64,000 nucleotides of DNA from Pomphorhynchus laevis (GCA_012934845.2 WNNJ02002092.1:1-64000); one strand, 5' to 3'; positions 21,552-32,355 are shown, numbered from the stretch's first letter. The notes: generated by a model not told the origin, from the letters alone. Numbers and translations are program-made.

Positions 21552-22751
21552 ATGGATTCATTAATGAAACCTGCTCGCTTTATTGGTACTTCATTCATAA
21601 CCGCGGCTGAATGGAGGCATTGGCGCCGAATGTTCGATAATTGTGTGGCGGAGTTGGAAGTTGGTCATCCTGATAGAACAATCAACAAGTTACGGCTTCT
21701 GACAAATTATATATCAGCAAATGTGTTCGAAACGATTTCCGATTGTAAAGACTACGATGAAGCCATTGCTATCCTCGGAGCAGCCTACGACAAACCTACG
21801 AATTCTGTTTTCGCTCGCTATACCTTGGCAACTTGCAAGCAACAATTAGAAGATACTGTTGAGGAATTCCTCGCAAATTTAAAGCGACTCGCCAGATCAT
21901 GTAATTTTAAAGCAGTTTCCGCAGCTCAATACACAGATGAAGCAATACGAGATGCCTTTATTATAGGTTTGAAAAGTGGAGAAATACGTCAACGGCTCCT
22001 CGAACGGGAGAATCTCAGACTAGATGATGCTATAGTAACGGCTCAATCTCTTGAAACGGCTCAAAGAAATGCTAAATCATTCGAATCTTCTCAAGGTTCC
22101 GACTTCTCTGCTCAAATATCGCAAAACGTCGATAAAGTTATCCGTCTAGATAATAGAGACGATAATATCGCTGCCGCTTAAAGGTGGACAAAATCAAATG
22201 ATTCCAAGTGTAGATTTTGTGGACGTCTTCCACACCGCAGACAGCAATGTCCAGCTCGTGACGCAACCTGCTCCAAGTGTGGAAAGCGTAGCCATTTTTC
22301 AAATGTCTGCCAAAGCCCGAATTCAAAATGCTCAGCAGCCTTCGAAAATACGCTCGCGACATCTAATGTAATGATACCAATTCGTAATGATAGTTTAATA
22401 CCCGTACGGTTGGATAGCTATTCGACGGCAGCTCTAATCGACTTTGGCAGTGTAAAGAGTTTTGTTCGATCCAATATAGTGGTTGCTGCAAAATTGCGAA
22501 AACAGCTATTTTCGGAAATGATCTTTATGGCGTCATCCGACTACTTGGTTCATACGAAAGGACACTGTGTTGTAGACGTACGTATCGGTGGAAAGAAGTT
22601 TACTGCAATCAAACTGTTGGTTCTTCCGAACCTATGCTCTCCGGTTGTATTGGGACAAGACTTTATGGGACTGAACACAACAGTGACATTTAATTTCACA
22701 AACGACAAGGACAGACCAAAACTAATACTATCGTCATATAGAAAATACTAG
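21552..22751 (+). mobile_element. Fossil Ty3/gypsy-like LTR retrotransposon, gag and protease region
   Basis: Remains of an LTR retrotransposon: a gag-like domain (21552-22181), a nucleocapsid region with two CCHC-type zinc knuckles (about 22210-22320) and an aspartic-protease-like region (22371-22751). It is interrupted and cut off before the reverse transcriptase, where an opposite-strand LINE fragment begins. No LTRs could be identified. It is broken in a few places, and its coding region is better kept than the pol fossil at 15300-16600, so it may be younger. Confidence 0.75.
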
Positions 22752-22785
22752 ACAAGATCTTTCTCACTGAAAAAAACGTCTCCAT

Positions 22786-23600
22786 TCACTCGGTTTGGGA
22801 AATATCGGATTTGGACTCGTTGATATTGGCGAAAATTACACATCTTTGTATGTTTAGGTTATGCCTCCTCCCACTTTTGTTATTCGAACGTCCTGACCGA
22901 TTAAGTTGCTGCGCCGAATAGCTTGCCACATGATCGTCTCTACTCAACGGGGAGACAGAAGTCGTAGACTTGTTTAGGTAAGTTGCTGCACCAGCACCTG
23001 TATACCGTGTTGTTGGACTTTGATTGATCGTGCTAGTGACACAAGGTTCAATTTCAATAGTGCTAGATTCCAATACAAGCTCAGGATTGCCATTTTGTTT
23101 AACAAAGTGGTTGGGACTATGTGACGAGAAAATTCTTGCGTGAGTATGGGATGTCCTACTCAAGTTCGACCGTTCGGACATCGGGTAACTGGGGATGTTG
23201 CACTCTCATGATGTACACGAATTCGTTGAAATATGAGCATTATCTCTTGCTACATGTAATACAAGTCTATCTTGGTTACGTTCATCAGATCTAGGATCGT
23301 TGTACGGGGGAAATTGTCATGGTCGCAACATCACTGTCAGGTACAACAGACTCAGATAATCCTGGATCTACCAACGGCTGAGATGCTTTGAAGTGGGTCA
23401 AGGCACAGCAGAAGCCGCAAATGAATTTGCCACTCCGATACTTGGACATGCCGGACGATTTAACATTCAGTACTGTCCAAACATCACAATCATCAGTGTC
23501 ACATCCAACTTCCAGCTGGGTAAAGGAAGAATCAGAATCATACTCCATCTTCTTTGAGCTAGACATTTTAGGACGTCCCATTGACTACTTTATACTGAAT
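22786..23600 (-). mobile_element. PHD-type LINE ORF1 fragment
   Basis: The minus-strand block 23581-23291 starts MGRPKMSSSKKMEYDSDSSF and continues QLEVGCDTDDCDVWTVLNV with SGKFICGFCCALTH, a PHD-like finger of the same pattern as LINE-A and LINE-F. The second block, 23181-22786, is serine/threonine-rich and ends RRHNLNIQRCVIFANINESK, matching the start of the ORF1 C-terminal domain (RCVIVTNI in LINE-A). The element stops there, next to the LTR fossil. It is a separate subfamily from the named LINEs. Its 5' side (23600-23826) is AT-rich, with repeated TTGTATAGAT/ATCGT motifs. Confidence 0.65.
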
Positions 23601-23852
23601 TTCAATGCATAGCTTGTAAGTAGTTATAACAAAAGACATTTTATCCCAGAATAATCTGGAATGTATAATATCTCTCTAAGTATTTAAATATGATTTAAAA
23701 CGTTGTATAGATAGTTGTAATATCGTCGTTTAGATTGTTGTATAGATCGTTGTAATATCATCGTATATATAGTTATAGGATCGTTTGTATATATTTATGT
23801 GTTTAAGCTCAATAATACAAATAATAATACAAATATATTTAATGTGGCAAAT

Positions 23853-23869
23853 GCGTACAAGCTGTACGC
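23853..23869 (-). other. LINE-F 3' hairpin
   Basis: The minus strand reads GCGTACAGCTTGTACGC: stem GCGTAC/GTACGC with a 5-nt loop. Relative to LINE-A (GCGTGC/GCACGC) one base pair is changed on both sides, so pairing is kept. Confidence 0.7.
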
Positions 23870-23898
23870 TTACAAGTCCACAAACAAAAATGAAAAAG

Positions 23899-26800
23899 TC
23901 AAGCAGATAAATTGTTTAAATGGGATCGGATTTGTCGTTTGAAGCACGGCAAGGAAGTTGATTGGCGTATATGAATAGGCAGATGGTTCCACGATAGAGA
24001 AGCAGCCACAATGAAGAAGCGGAGTCCAAAGAAGGTAGAGTAGTTTGGGACATGTAAAAGAAGGGAATTACAGCAACGCAAGGAACAGTAAACAGGACGA
24101 GAATTATCAAAAAAAGGAAGGTTGAGAAATGAAGGGGTATGAAAAGTTACAAGGCGGAAAGCAACGATAAGAAGACGAATTTGAACACGACTTTAAATGG
24201 CAGGCCAATCAAGAGAAGCAAGATGGTGGGATGTATGATCAAAACGACGAAGACGGAGGATAATTCGGACGGCTGCGTTGACGATGCGTTGTAGGGGAAG
24301 AAGAGTGGATTTAGGTAAGTTTGAAAACAGACTAAGACAATAATCGAGTCTAGAAAAAAGGAGAGAAGATATAAGAGTCATACAAGAAGGGAAATCGATC
24401 AATCTACGAACTTGACAGAGGTTGCGGAGTATCAAGGTAGATGAGCGTACTTTATCTCTAACGAAAGGTTTAAGTGAAAGTCGGTTGTCAAAATGGAAGC
24501 CTAGGAAAACGAGATTATCAACGATTAGAAGAATTGTAGAATTTAATGATACGGAGGGAGGTTCGAAGCCGAGGCGTTGAGGTAGGATCCACATAATTTT
24601 GGATTTATCAGGATTTAGAGAAAGGCGAAGGGAATAAAGATGATTGGAAATTGAGACAAGACAGCTGGAAACAGAAACACTAAGATCGTGAATACGATAA
24701 ACTGGTGCATGAGCATAGATGAGAATGTCATCAGCATATTGCATAACATGAAAGGTAAATTTATGAGAAATCGAAGACAAATCACCGAGAAGAATAGAGA
24801 AAAGCATAGGGCCTAATACGGAGCCTTGTGGAACACCGGACGGAATGGACGAAGGATGGAGAGAGAAGAGTTAGAATAGACGCGAAATGTACGGTTTGAT
24901 AGATATGAAGAAAACCATGATACAGTGGGTAAAGAGAAGCCATAATCATGACGAAGGCGATGGAGAAGAATCGAGTGATCGACGATGTCAAAAGCAGACG
25001 ATAGATCAAGAGAAACTATGACACTACATAATTTATGATCGCGCGATATGAGTAAGTCGTTATAAACTTTAAGACATGCAATTTCGGTAGAGTAATTAGA
25101 GCGAAAAGCGGCTTGGAAGCGAGGAAATAAGTTAGAGGAAAAGAGATATGTATTAACTTGCTTAAGAACGAGACGCTCAAGGAGTTTAGAGAGAGTTGGG
25201 AGAAGTGAAATCGGACGGTACGAAGATGGTAGTGAAAAGTCGAGAGATTGCTTTTTGATGTGAGGAATAACAGTGGCGCATTTCCAGATGGAAGGAAATG
25301 TACGGCTACGGATGGACGAGTTGAACAATGTGGTGAGGAAGGGTAAGATAGAGGAGCAGATATTTTTAAGCAAGTGAGTGGGAATTGGGTCAGAAGGAGA
25401 GGTTTTATTAGGTAATGACAGCAGAACCGGAGAAACTTCATCAGACGAAACGTGAAGAAGGTGGAATAATTTTGGGAGGGAGTATTTAAAGAGAAGAGTG
25501 GGTACAAGGGGGCTATGGGTAGTAGGGAAAGTAAATTAGATAGCTTAGTTTGTAGATAAGAAGAAAATTCATCAGAATTTATATTACAAGGGGTAGATGA
25601 TCGTGAAAGAATTGAGTTTAAGATTTTCCAATGAGATTTAGAGTTGGAAGATGACTCGAGTTGATTTCGCCAAAAGATACTACGTTTAGTACGTATAAGA
25701 ATGAGATATGAACGGCGTTGAGAAAAGTAGGAATCACGAAGATTTGGAGTGAGTGAGTTGGGAGAACGTTTAAGAAAGCGTTTATACATACGAAAAGAGT
25801 GACGGAGTCGACGCTTAGAATAACTACATTCAGAATCGAACCAGGGAGCATGGCGCAAGCGCTGGGAACGTCGAAGTCGACTAGGCAGAAGGTTATTGAG
25901 GATCGACGTAAGTTCAGAATCAAACAGAATGCAGAGATCATCGGGAGAGAGATAGTTAAGAGGAAATGAAAAAAGAGTGAGTAATAGAGTAAGGCTGTGC
26001 AGAGGATAGGGATATCGAGAAGCTTCCAGGGTCAACTTGGTGTAGATAATGGTAAAGGCGGAGAAGGAGGATGGGGACGAGTAAGAGTAAGAGTGACAAG
26101 GAAATGATCGGACAAACCAGGATCAGTAATTGACAAGGAGGTATAGTCATTGAAGCAATTAGGAACATCAATGATGTCGAGCGCTCCGCCGAGAATATGA
26201 GTTGGGCTTGTTGAAAGTAATTTATAGTTAAAATCAGAAAAAAGATTAGTCAAAGTGATAGAATCAGAGTCAGACGGGCGATTAAGACGAATGTTAAAGT
26301 CACCGAGAACAGAAGAAGGAGTATAAGACAATGAACAGTGAGACATTAGATCTGCAAGTCGTTAAAGAAGATACGTGATGGGGCAACTGAAACTGGACGG
26401 TATACAATCACAAGTTCCAGAGGGAAAGGCGTTGATAATTTGAGTTGGGAATATGAGTTGGGCTTGTTGAAATTAATTTATAGTTAAAATCAGAAAAAAA
26501 TATTAGTTAAAGTGATAGAGTCAGAGTCAGACGGGCGATCAAGACGAATGTTAAAGTCACCGAGAACAAAAGAAGGAGTATAAGACAATGAACAGTGAGA
26601 CATAAGATCTGCAAGGTCGTTAAAGAAGATACGTGATGGGGCAACTGAACCTGGACTGTATACAATCACAGGTTCCAGAGGGAAAGGCTTTGATAATTTG
26701 AGTTGGGAATATGAGTTGGGCTTGTTGAAAGTAATTTATAGTTAAAATCAGAAAAACGATTAGTTAAAGTGATAGAGTCAGAGTCAGACGGGCGATCAAG

Positions 26801-27320
26801 ACGAATGTTAAAGTCACTGAGAACAAAAGAAGAAGTATAAGACAATGAACAGTGAGACATAAGATCTGCAAATCGTTAAAGAAGATACGTGATGGGGCAA
26901 CTGAACCTGGACGGTATACAATCACAAGTTCCAGAGGGAAAGGCGTTGATAATCTGCATATGAGTAATTCGAACGAAGCGTAACGGATGTTAACGTTGAT
27001 TTTACGTAAAGACATTGGGTGACGAGCAATGGCAACAATACCGTATGGTTAGAAGCAGTAGATGTATGATATGCAATTTGACGAGCTGATTCAACTAGAG
27101 AACAACCAGAGCGACATAGACGACGAATATCAAGATCGTCGGAGTCAGAGTGCCAGGATTCGGTAATGCAGAGAATATCGATAGATAATTGATCGAGGAT
27201 ATCGAGAAGCATATCATCTTTATGAAGAATGGATCGAGTGTTGAATAGACTAAGACGAAAATTATGCTTAGGAGCGAGATTGACTAGCAAAGAAGACAAG
27301 GGGGAGAGATGGGAGGCCAT
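23899..27320 (-). pseudogene. LINE-F ORF2 (endonuclease + reverse transcriptase)
   Basis: Starts MASHLSPLSSLLVNL at 27320. The endonuclease shows ITESWHSDSDDLDIRRLCRS near 27170-27110, VYRPGSVAPSRIFFNDL near 26920, GDFNIRLNRPSDSDSI near 26290, THILGGALDIIDVP near 26180 and DPGLSDHFLVTL near 26110. The RT shows SYRPISLLPTLSKLLERLV near 25240-25180, SLDLSSAFDIVDHSILLHRL near 25010-24960, GVPQGSVLGPMLFSILLGDL near 24840-24780 and YADD encoded at 24738-24727. The longest open pieces are 25373-24813 and 24807-24193. The stop codon is at 23901-23899. The sequence VYRPGSVAPS confirms that the TAA in LINE-A copies 1 and 3 replaced a serine-type codon. Confidence 0.82.
26194..26955 (-). repeat. Threefold tandem repeat (~256 bp units) inside the LINE-F endonuclease
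   Basis: Units start at 26194, 26450 and 26708, each with AATATGAGTTGGGCTTGTTG, and end with AAAGGCGTTGATAAT (AAAGGCTTTGATAAT in the middle unit). The joints show GAGTTGGG on both sides, a short homology that could have mediated the duplication. The units differ by several substitutions, so the event is not brand new. Confidence 0.9.
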
Positions 27321-27329
27321 CGAATTTTT

Positions 27330-28610
27330 GGCCTTGTGTGTACAACGTGAAAATTTCCGTTGATTTTACGTATAGATAAGGATGACTCGCCGTTTGTTTC
27401 ACGTCGATGTTTTTCAATGCGAGCTAAATTGAGCTGGGCAATATCAGAAGGGGAGCGGTCAGGAAAGATACGGCAAGTAGATGAAGTGGTAAGAAGTTTA
27501 AAGCGTTAGGAGAATACAGAAGAGGCATGTGAACTATGTCGGAAAACGATTTTTAAGAGTGGAGGACTGAGATGATTGGATTTAGTGGATTTGTTTAAAC
27601 GAATAAAGGATACAGGAGCGATATTATTGAAGAGTGATGGGTTATCATCATGAAGAATGGTTGCTAGGATAGACCTGAAAGCAGATACATCATCATCGAG
27701 GCGAGATTGTGGAGAAGCAGATTTGGAAAGCTCTAAGTTCGATTTGATTATACAGCGATCGCGCGAAGGAAAACGATTTCGTGGAAGTGGTGGACGGACA
27801 GAGCTGGTTGGAGTCGAGGCAGATGAGCAGATAGAAGTGGAAATGACATGGGTGCTTGATAAAGAATTAATATTGGTTGGAGCAAGTGTGACAGGAGCGG
27901 GGTGTTGAATCGGTTGATCAGAGATGTGACTGGATATGATTTTAAATGAAGGATGTAAATTATTTGGAAGTGTTACGTGGGAGGTAGAGTAAGGAGAATT
28001 AAAATAGGTTAGGCATGAGTGACAGGAATAAAGTGTTGAATCAGTTGATCGGAAATGTTACTGGAAATGATTTTGATGGAAGGGTGTAAATTATTGAGAG
28101 GTGATACAGGGGAGGTCGAGTAAGGAGTACGTGAAGAGAATAAAGAAGTTTGAGATTTATTTAGATTGGGGGAGGAATAGGAAAGAGGAGGTACGAGATG
28201 AAAAGCTTTACCGTTAGCATTGTTAGAATGAGAAAGATTAATGGAAGTTTTGTACGTAGTTGAACGAGGAGTGTGTGAGAGAGGGTAGGTTTAATAATGG
28301 GATTATAAGATGCGAAATCAGGTGTTGATGCGAGGGAAACATCTAAAACAGCATTGGTATGAGTTGTCGTGTGTGATACAGGAGTAGAGGATCAGGATAA
28401 CTGTAGTAGTCGTACTGATATACAAAATCCGCAAGTGAAATGTTTACGTTTATACACCGAGTGGTCGAATATTTTAACACGAACAAGTGTCCATACATCG
28501 CAATCTTTGGAATCGCATCCAACTTCAAAGCTGGTATAACCATCATTGCATTCCGATGTGGAAGATTCTTGATCAGGAACAGGGATCTGAGATCGCGCTT
28601 TTTTAGGCAT
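27330..28610 (-). pseudogene. LINE-F ORF1 (PHD finger protein)
   Basis: ATG 28610 starts MPKKARSQIPVPDQESSTSE, then YTSFEVGCDSKDCDVWTLVR and HFTCGFC, the PHD-like finger. After 28392 the frame is broken repeatedly, but the homologous parts are visible in shifting frames: a T/S/P linker (28380-27800), RDRCIIKSNLEL near 27760, DVSAFRSILATIL near 27680, LLKIVFRHSSHASSVFS near 27560-27510, and IEKHRRETNGESSLSI down to RPKIRW near 27330. The C-terminus overlaps the ORF2 ATG at 27320 in the same way as in LINE-A. Confidence 0.65.
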
Positions 28611-28655
28611 GACCTTTTATCGATAGATTGAGCTCAATCCGCGAGCGTAGCGAGC

Positions 28656-28953
28656 GGAACTGACAGGAATAATCTGTAACTGATAGGAATAATCTGTAAC
28701 TGACAGGAATAATCTGTAACTGACAGGAATAATCTGACTCTGACAGGAATAATCTGTAACTGACAGGAATAATCTGTAACTGACAGGAATAATCTGTAAC
28801 TGACAGGAATAATCTGGAACTGACAGGAATAATCTGGAACTGACAGGAATAATCTGGAACTGACAGGAATAATCTGGAACTGACAGGAATAATCTGGAAC
28901 TGACAGGAATAATCTGGAACTGACAGGAATAATCTGGAACTGACAGGAATAAT
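28656..28953 (-). repeat. 20-bp tandem array in the LINE-F 5' UTR
   Basis: About 15 copies of TGACAGGAATAATCTGGAAC (plus strand). The minus-strand sense unit contains CAGTTCCAGAT, the core shared with the 16-bp array at 9293-9672. Copies nearest ORF1 read CTGTAAC, those further away CTGGAAC. The array ends 46 bp upstream of the ORF1 ATG (28610). Confidence 0.9.
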
Positions 28954-28985
28954 TGTAAGAGTTTTAATAACCAAGACTTATTTTA
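28954..28985 (-). promoter_or_regulatory. LINE-F 5' leader block shared with LINE-B
   Basis: The minus strand reads TCTTGGTTATTAAAACTCTT then ACAAT, directly joined to the 20-bp array. LINE-B has the same block at 13945-13917 in front of its 5' box. The promoter or transcript-start role is inferred. Confidence 0.4.
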
Positions 28986-29099
28986 ACGTGCTAGTAACGT
29001 TAAAATGCTAGTAACGAATGCGTTGCTAGCATCAACGCAAAGTAGACCGGCATCGACGTTGTCATCGAACTCATCACAGATTCAGAATTGCTTTGCATA

Positions 29100-29130
29100 C
29101 GATGCGTCGATCCACCTGATCGACGCATCG
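29100..29130. other. 13-bp stem palindrome
   Basis: CGATGCGTCGATC, a 5-nt loop CACCT, then GATCGACGCATCG: a perfect stem. No promoter or terminator role can be assigned in this context. Confidence 0.6.
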
Positions 29131-29149
29131 ATCCATACAATTACGTCGA

Positions 29150-29870
29150 TCCATACAAGGTTGCAGTATCTTTTTGACCAATTTGAAGTGTCAACTCGCT
29201 TCTTCAAATTCTTTCACGATTGTAATGTACTTGCATCTTCAAAAGATCCCTTAATTCTTTCTTCCATAGGTCAATCATGCGTTCAAGAGCTTTTCGAATC
29301 ACAACTGTTTTACGAGATGGTAAACGTTGCAAAGCGCATCGTGTAAGCACGGGCGCGTTATTAGTGCATTTTGATCTCGGCGTTGATCTTCAATTGATAC
29401 CGTCATGTAAAAATCAGACAGCATATCAATAAGTGTCTTGCTTGCGTTACACAACAGTAGGTCAAGTGTATTTGGAATACATTAAACAACTTTGATATAC
29501 AGCTCATCAATCGATAAACATTTCCGTACATAACTGCCATCGTTGCAGCATGCAAAGTCCGACACGTGTTGAGTGTCCCGCAAGGCGGAGAAAAAAGTGC
29601 TTAAATATCGTTCAGACACATCCCTCTCGTGTTAATTTCCGTTATATTTTCTGAAGGTCTAATATATCTAGGTTGCACGCGATTGTTGCATTCAGGAGTG
29701 CGGCAGTTCGCACAAGGAACTTCTATTTTTGCGTATTTGCAACTTCTGCACTTTGCAGACGGACCATTACATCTACAGCACAGTCAATGACTAGACGGTT
29801 TTCCTTTGGGCATGTTTGAAATTCGTTGAGCCCTTTGGGCATGTTTGAAATTCGTTGAGCGTTGTAATTA
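29150..29870 (-). mobile_element. LINE-D copy 3, 5' fragment with CXC domain
   Basis: The start codon near 29812 reads MPKGKPSSH, then a stop, then LCCRCNGPSAKCRSCKYAKI with CANCRTPECNN, homologous to the LINE-D N-termini at 8547 and 14894. Near 29330-29230 the frame shows KTVVIRKALERMIDLWKKEL, matching RKALQRRLQLWHEKK at about 8060-8005. A 29-bp tandem duplication around the start (GCCCTTTGGGCATGTTTGAA at 29801 and 29830) gives two candidate ATGs. The element is broken and has no RT. The plus strand at 29100-29130 carries a 13-bp-stem palindrome. Confidence 0.65.
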
Positions 29871-30354
29871 TATGTCACTTTGTATAATATATGTATTGTT
29901 TTTGTGTTGTCAAAGCTCTTATATCATGATATGACAATGATGCTGGGGTAGTTACTTCGTATTACAGCAGATCCTGTTCACCGTCGTAAACTTTTGATCG
30001 TGTCGCAATCAGATCCCTTGTATCCCGGGATGACTATGCGTTCTTATCAGCGAGCAAAACGCGCCGATTGTATATTTTATTTTGTATTTCGTGTCTTGTC
30101 TACTGGAAACTTGCTTGGATTGTTAAGGTGTATGTATAATTTTAACAAGTTAATTGTACGTCAAATGTGTAAATCGCACCAAATCAATAGAAATTCGAGG
30201 CTATTTTCATGCTCGAAAATTGGTATCGGCTTAACGTTGTTGGAAGTCAGTTAGTTGTGTTAAAGCTGTTAAATTTTTATTTTGTAAGTATTTATATTCA
30301 AGACAATTTTAACCAGTTAATAAAAAATAAAAATGCTAAATCGAAATTTAATAA

Positions 30355-30980
30355 TTAAAAAAAAGGATTTATTTTAACGTGGCAAATGCGTGCCAGCGCA
30401 CGCTTACATGACCACAACAAAACAAGACTGAATCAGGTGTCGAGAAGGTGTGAACGGAGGAGGTGTTTGAATGTGATAAAGGAGGGAGCGCGGCGGACGT
30501 CGAGAGGGAGTTGATTCCAGGCGAGTGAGGCGGCGACGAGGAAGGATCGGAGACCGTAGTTGTTGGAGTAATTAGGAACGTGGAGTAAGAGGGTATGACA
30601 GGAACGAAGCGATAGCGAGGTGGGGCGAGTATCGTCTAAGAAAGGAAGGTTGATGAACGATGGGGAGCCGACAGCGATGAGACGAAAAGTAACGAGAAGA
30701 AGGCGGAGTTTGATGCGGATGTGTATGGTGGGCCAGGGGAGTTGGGCGAAATATGTGGATGTGTGGTCGAAGCGACGGAGACGAAAGAGCACTCGAACGG
30801 CGGAGTTAATTATGCGTTGTAGGGGTAGGATGATGGATTTTGGAGAATTGGCGAAAAGGCTAAGGCAGTAATCGATTTTAGGGAAAAGAAGCGATGAAAG
30901 AAGAGACATACGAGACCGGAAGTCGATAAGGGGGCGGATACGGCGGTTGTCACGGAGAATTAAGTTAGACGAGCGGACCT
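30355..30980 (-). mobile_element. LINE-A copy, 3' end only (5' truncated)
   Basis: The minus strand from about 30980 (VRSSNLILRDNRRIRPLI...) is open from 30909 to 30433 through the ORF2 C-terminus: LLFPKIDYCLSLFANSPKSI, LFRLRRFDHTSTYFAQL and LAWNQLPLDVRRAPSFITF. Then come the 3' UTR, the hairpin at 30388-30403 and a run of A/T at 30352-30370. The open frame and high similarity to copy 1 suggest a recent insertion. The truncation point abuts a repeat X-like AT-rich segment. Confidence 0.85.
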
Positions 30981-30999
30981 TGAAATCATAAATAATTAT

Positions 31000-31110
31000 A
31001 AAAAATTGTAATAAGATTTTATATAATTTATATAAAGTTTAAATAAAAATAATTGAAATTTTCAATAAAAGTCAAAATTTAAAATAATAAGCTGAATAAT
31101 AAATAATTAA
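31000..31110 (-). repeat. Repeat X outer segment, left of LINE-D copy 4
   Basis: ATAAATAATTATAAAAAATTG, AAGATTTTATATAATTTATA and TAAAGTTTAAATAAAAAT match 32207-32290 nearly word for word. The two segments flank the LINE-D fragment as direct repeats. Confidence 0.45.
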
Positions 31111-31149
31111 TAATTTTGTTTTTATAACAACTGGTAAAAGTCAAGAGTC

Positions 31150-32210
31150 TTCATTATGTTCTACAGCCATTTTTGCGTCCCCCCATAGATGCAACAAGCG
31201 CTTCAAGATTGGCATCACGGCTATGGAATCCCACTGTCTGCATTTTTTCAAGTTCGGATGCATAAAGTTGTTCTTGAGTTTGGTTTGGTTGTTGATTTGT
31301 CGGCTGATGTTGCTGGAGATGAAGACGATCTAATGGTTGAAACAACGAAGTAGTATAATCTTGATTTGAGCATTGTAAATTTTGAGATGCAGTTGTTGCA
31401 TAAGCTGTTTGTCTATTGCTTGGTGATCGAAAAGAATCCACATCAGATGAAGTGGGTTGGACATCATTGATATGGATGTCCACATTTCTGACTGTAGGAA
31501 GGATGGTTTCTCGAATGACGATTTCTTCGGATAAGGCTGCCACCTGAGTAAGAAATTCCGAAGGGTTGAGACGCGGGGTTGGGTCGTCGTAAAGACCAAC
31601 ACTGCTTTCTATTATAGGTCTCCCCAAATCTTCGAGGCTCTTGAGAATCGCTTTGGCATTCCCTCTCATCAGGGAGATCGAGACACGCTGAAAGAGCTGG
31701 TTTGCCGCCTTGCTATACGAAATATTGCCTCGCCAAGACATAGATCGGGCAATGAATCTGACAAGTTTTTCCCCCTGGGCGTTCCAACCTCCATATGTCT
31801 CTATAACTGCGGCCGAGAAACAATACCCGCTTTCCTCCATTTTCCGCTTGTATTTTCGGTCCTTGACACATGCTGCATATCTGTCTGCAGCATATCCAGG
31901 AATCTTAGCAGCCATGGAAACGTAGGCATTTTGCAGAGGGTTTGTCACCGCAAAATCGACTGCTAGAGGGGGATCCTCGTAAATCAAAATGTCGGCTGGT
32001 CTCTCTCGTAAGTTGCGCACGAGATTGGGTACCTCCTTCGCGACTCTCAGTCCTGCAGAAACTGCCGCCTGAAATATTGTGTCTCGAAGTCCATCGTGTC
32101 GAATACCGGGGTACCCGCCAAATTGACAGGTTAGGGCGTGGAAACCAAACTTGTCTGCCATTCTAAGGCAGCGTCTGCAACGGTAGTCACCCTTACAGAG
32201 CGATTATTTA
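31150..32210 (-). mobile_element. LINE-D copy 4, C-terminal zinc motif and restriction-like endonuclease
   Basis: The minus strand begins near 32205 with CKGDYRCRRCLRMADKFGFH, then ALTCQFGGYPGIRHDGLRD: the Cys/Cys/His/Cys knuckle that precedes the nuclease in R2-like LINEs. The nuclease follows: LRERPADILIYEDPPLAVDF then AVTNPL, the RPD...(D/E)xx PD-(D/E)XK signature. After that come CAAYR-type helices (YAACVKDRKYKRKMEESGY), GGWN and SMSWRGNISYSKAANQLFQR. It is open for 336 codons (32161-31154). It carries the part missing from copy 1 at 6905-8735, but whether the two are the same subfamily cannot be shown without overlap. Confidence 0.8.
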
Positions 32211-32355
32211 TAAATAATTATAAATAATTGTTAGATGTTTTATAATTTATATAAAGTTAAAATAAAAAAATGTAAAAATAAAATTAAAGTAAATTTTTAT
32301 GAATTGACAAATAAATAACAGACGTTGTATCAGAATAAGGATTAGAGGTCTTCAT
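32207..32355 (-). repeat. Repeat X fragment, right of LINE-D copy 4
   Basis: AT-rich segment followed by TTTTTATGAATTGACAAATA, AATAACAGACG and ATCAGAATAAGGATTAGAGG, the distal arm of repeat X in the orientation opposite to the PLE sense. Confidence 0.6.

Larger units (their letters stand above)
23826..28985 (-). mobile_element. LINE-F, full-length diverged sister of LINE-A
   Basis: The most complete element: leader (28985-28954), a 20-bp monomer array (28953-28656), ORF1 from ATG 28610, ORF2 from ATG 27320 with endonuclease and RT, a C-terminus ending at 23899, a 3' UTR with a hairpin at 23853-23869 and a short tail. The ORF order, the ORF1/ORF2 overlap and the C-terminal sequence (SLSWNHLPIHIR) all parallel LINE-A. 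Frameshifts are numerous, especially in ORF1, and a 256-bp segment of the endonuclease is present three times in tandem. About 5.1 kb in all. Confidence 0.85.

Noticed and set aside
28603-28974. Long minus-strand open frame with repeated SRLFLSVPDYSCQFQIIPV-type residues
   Set aside because: It is a translation of the 20-bp tandem array (60 bp = 20 codons), lies upstream of the LINE-F ORF1 start and has no independent coding evidence.
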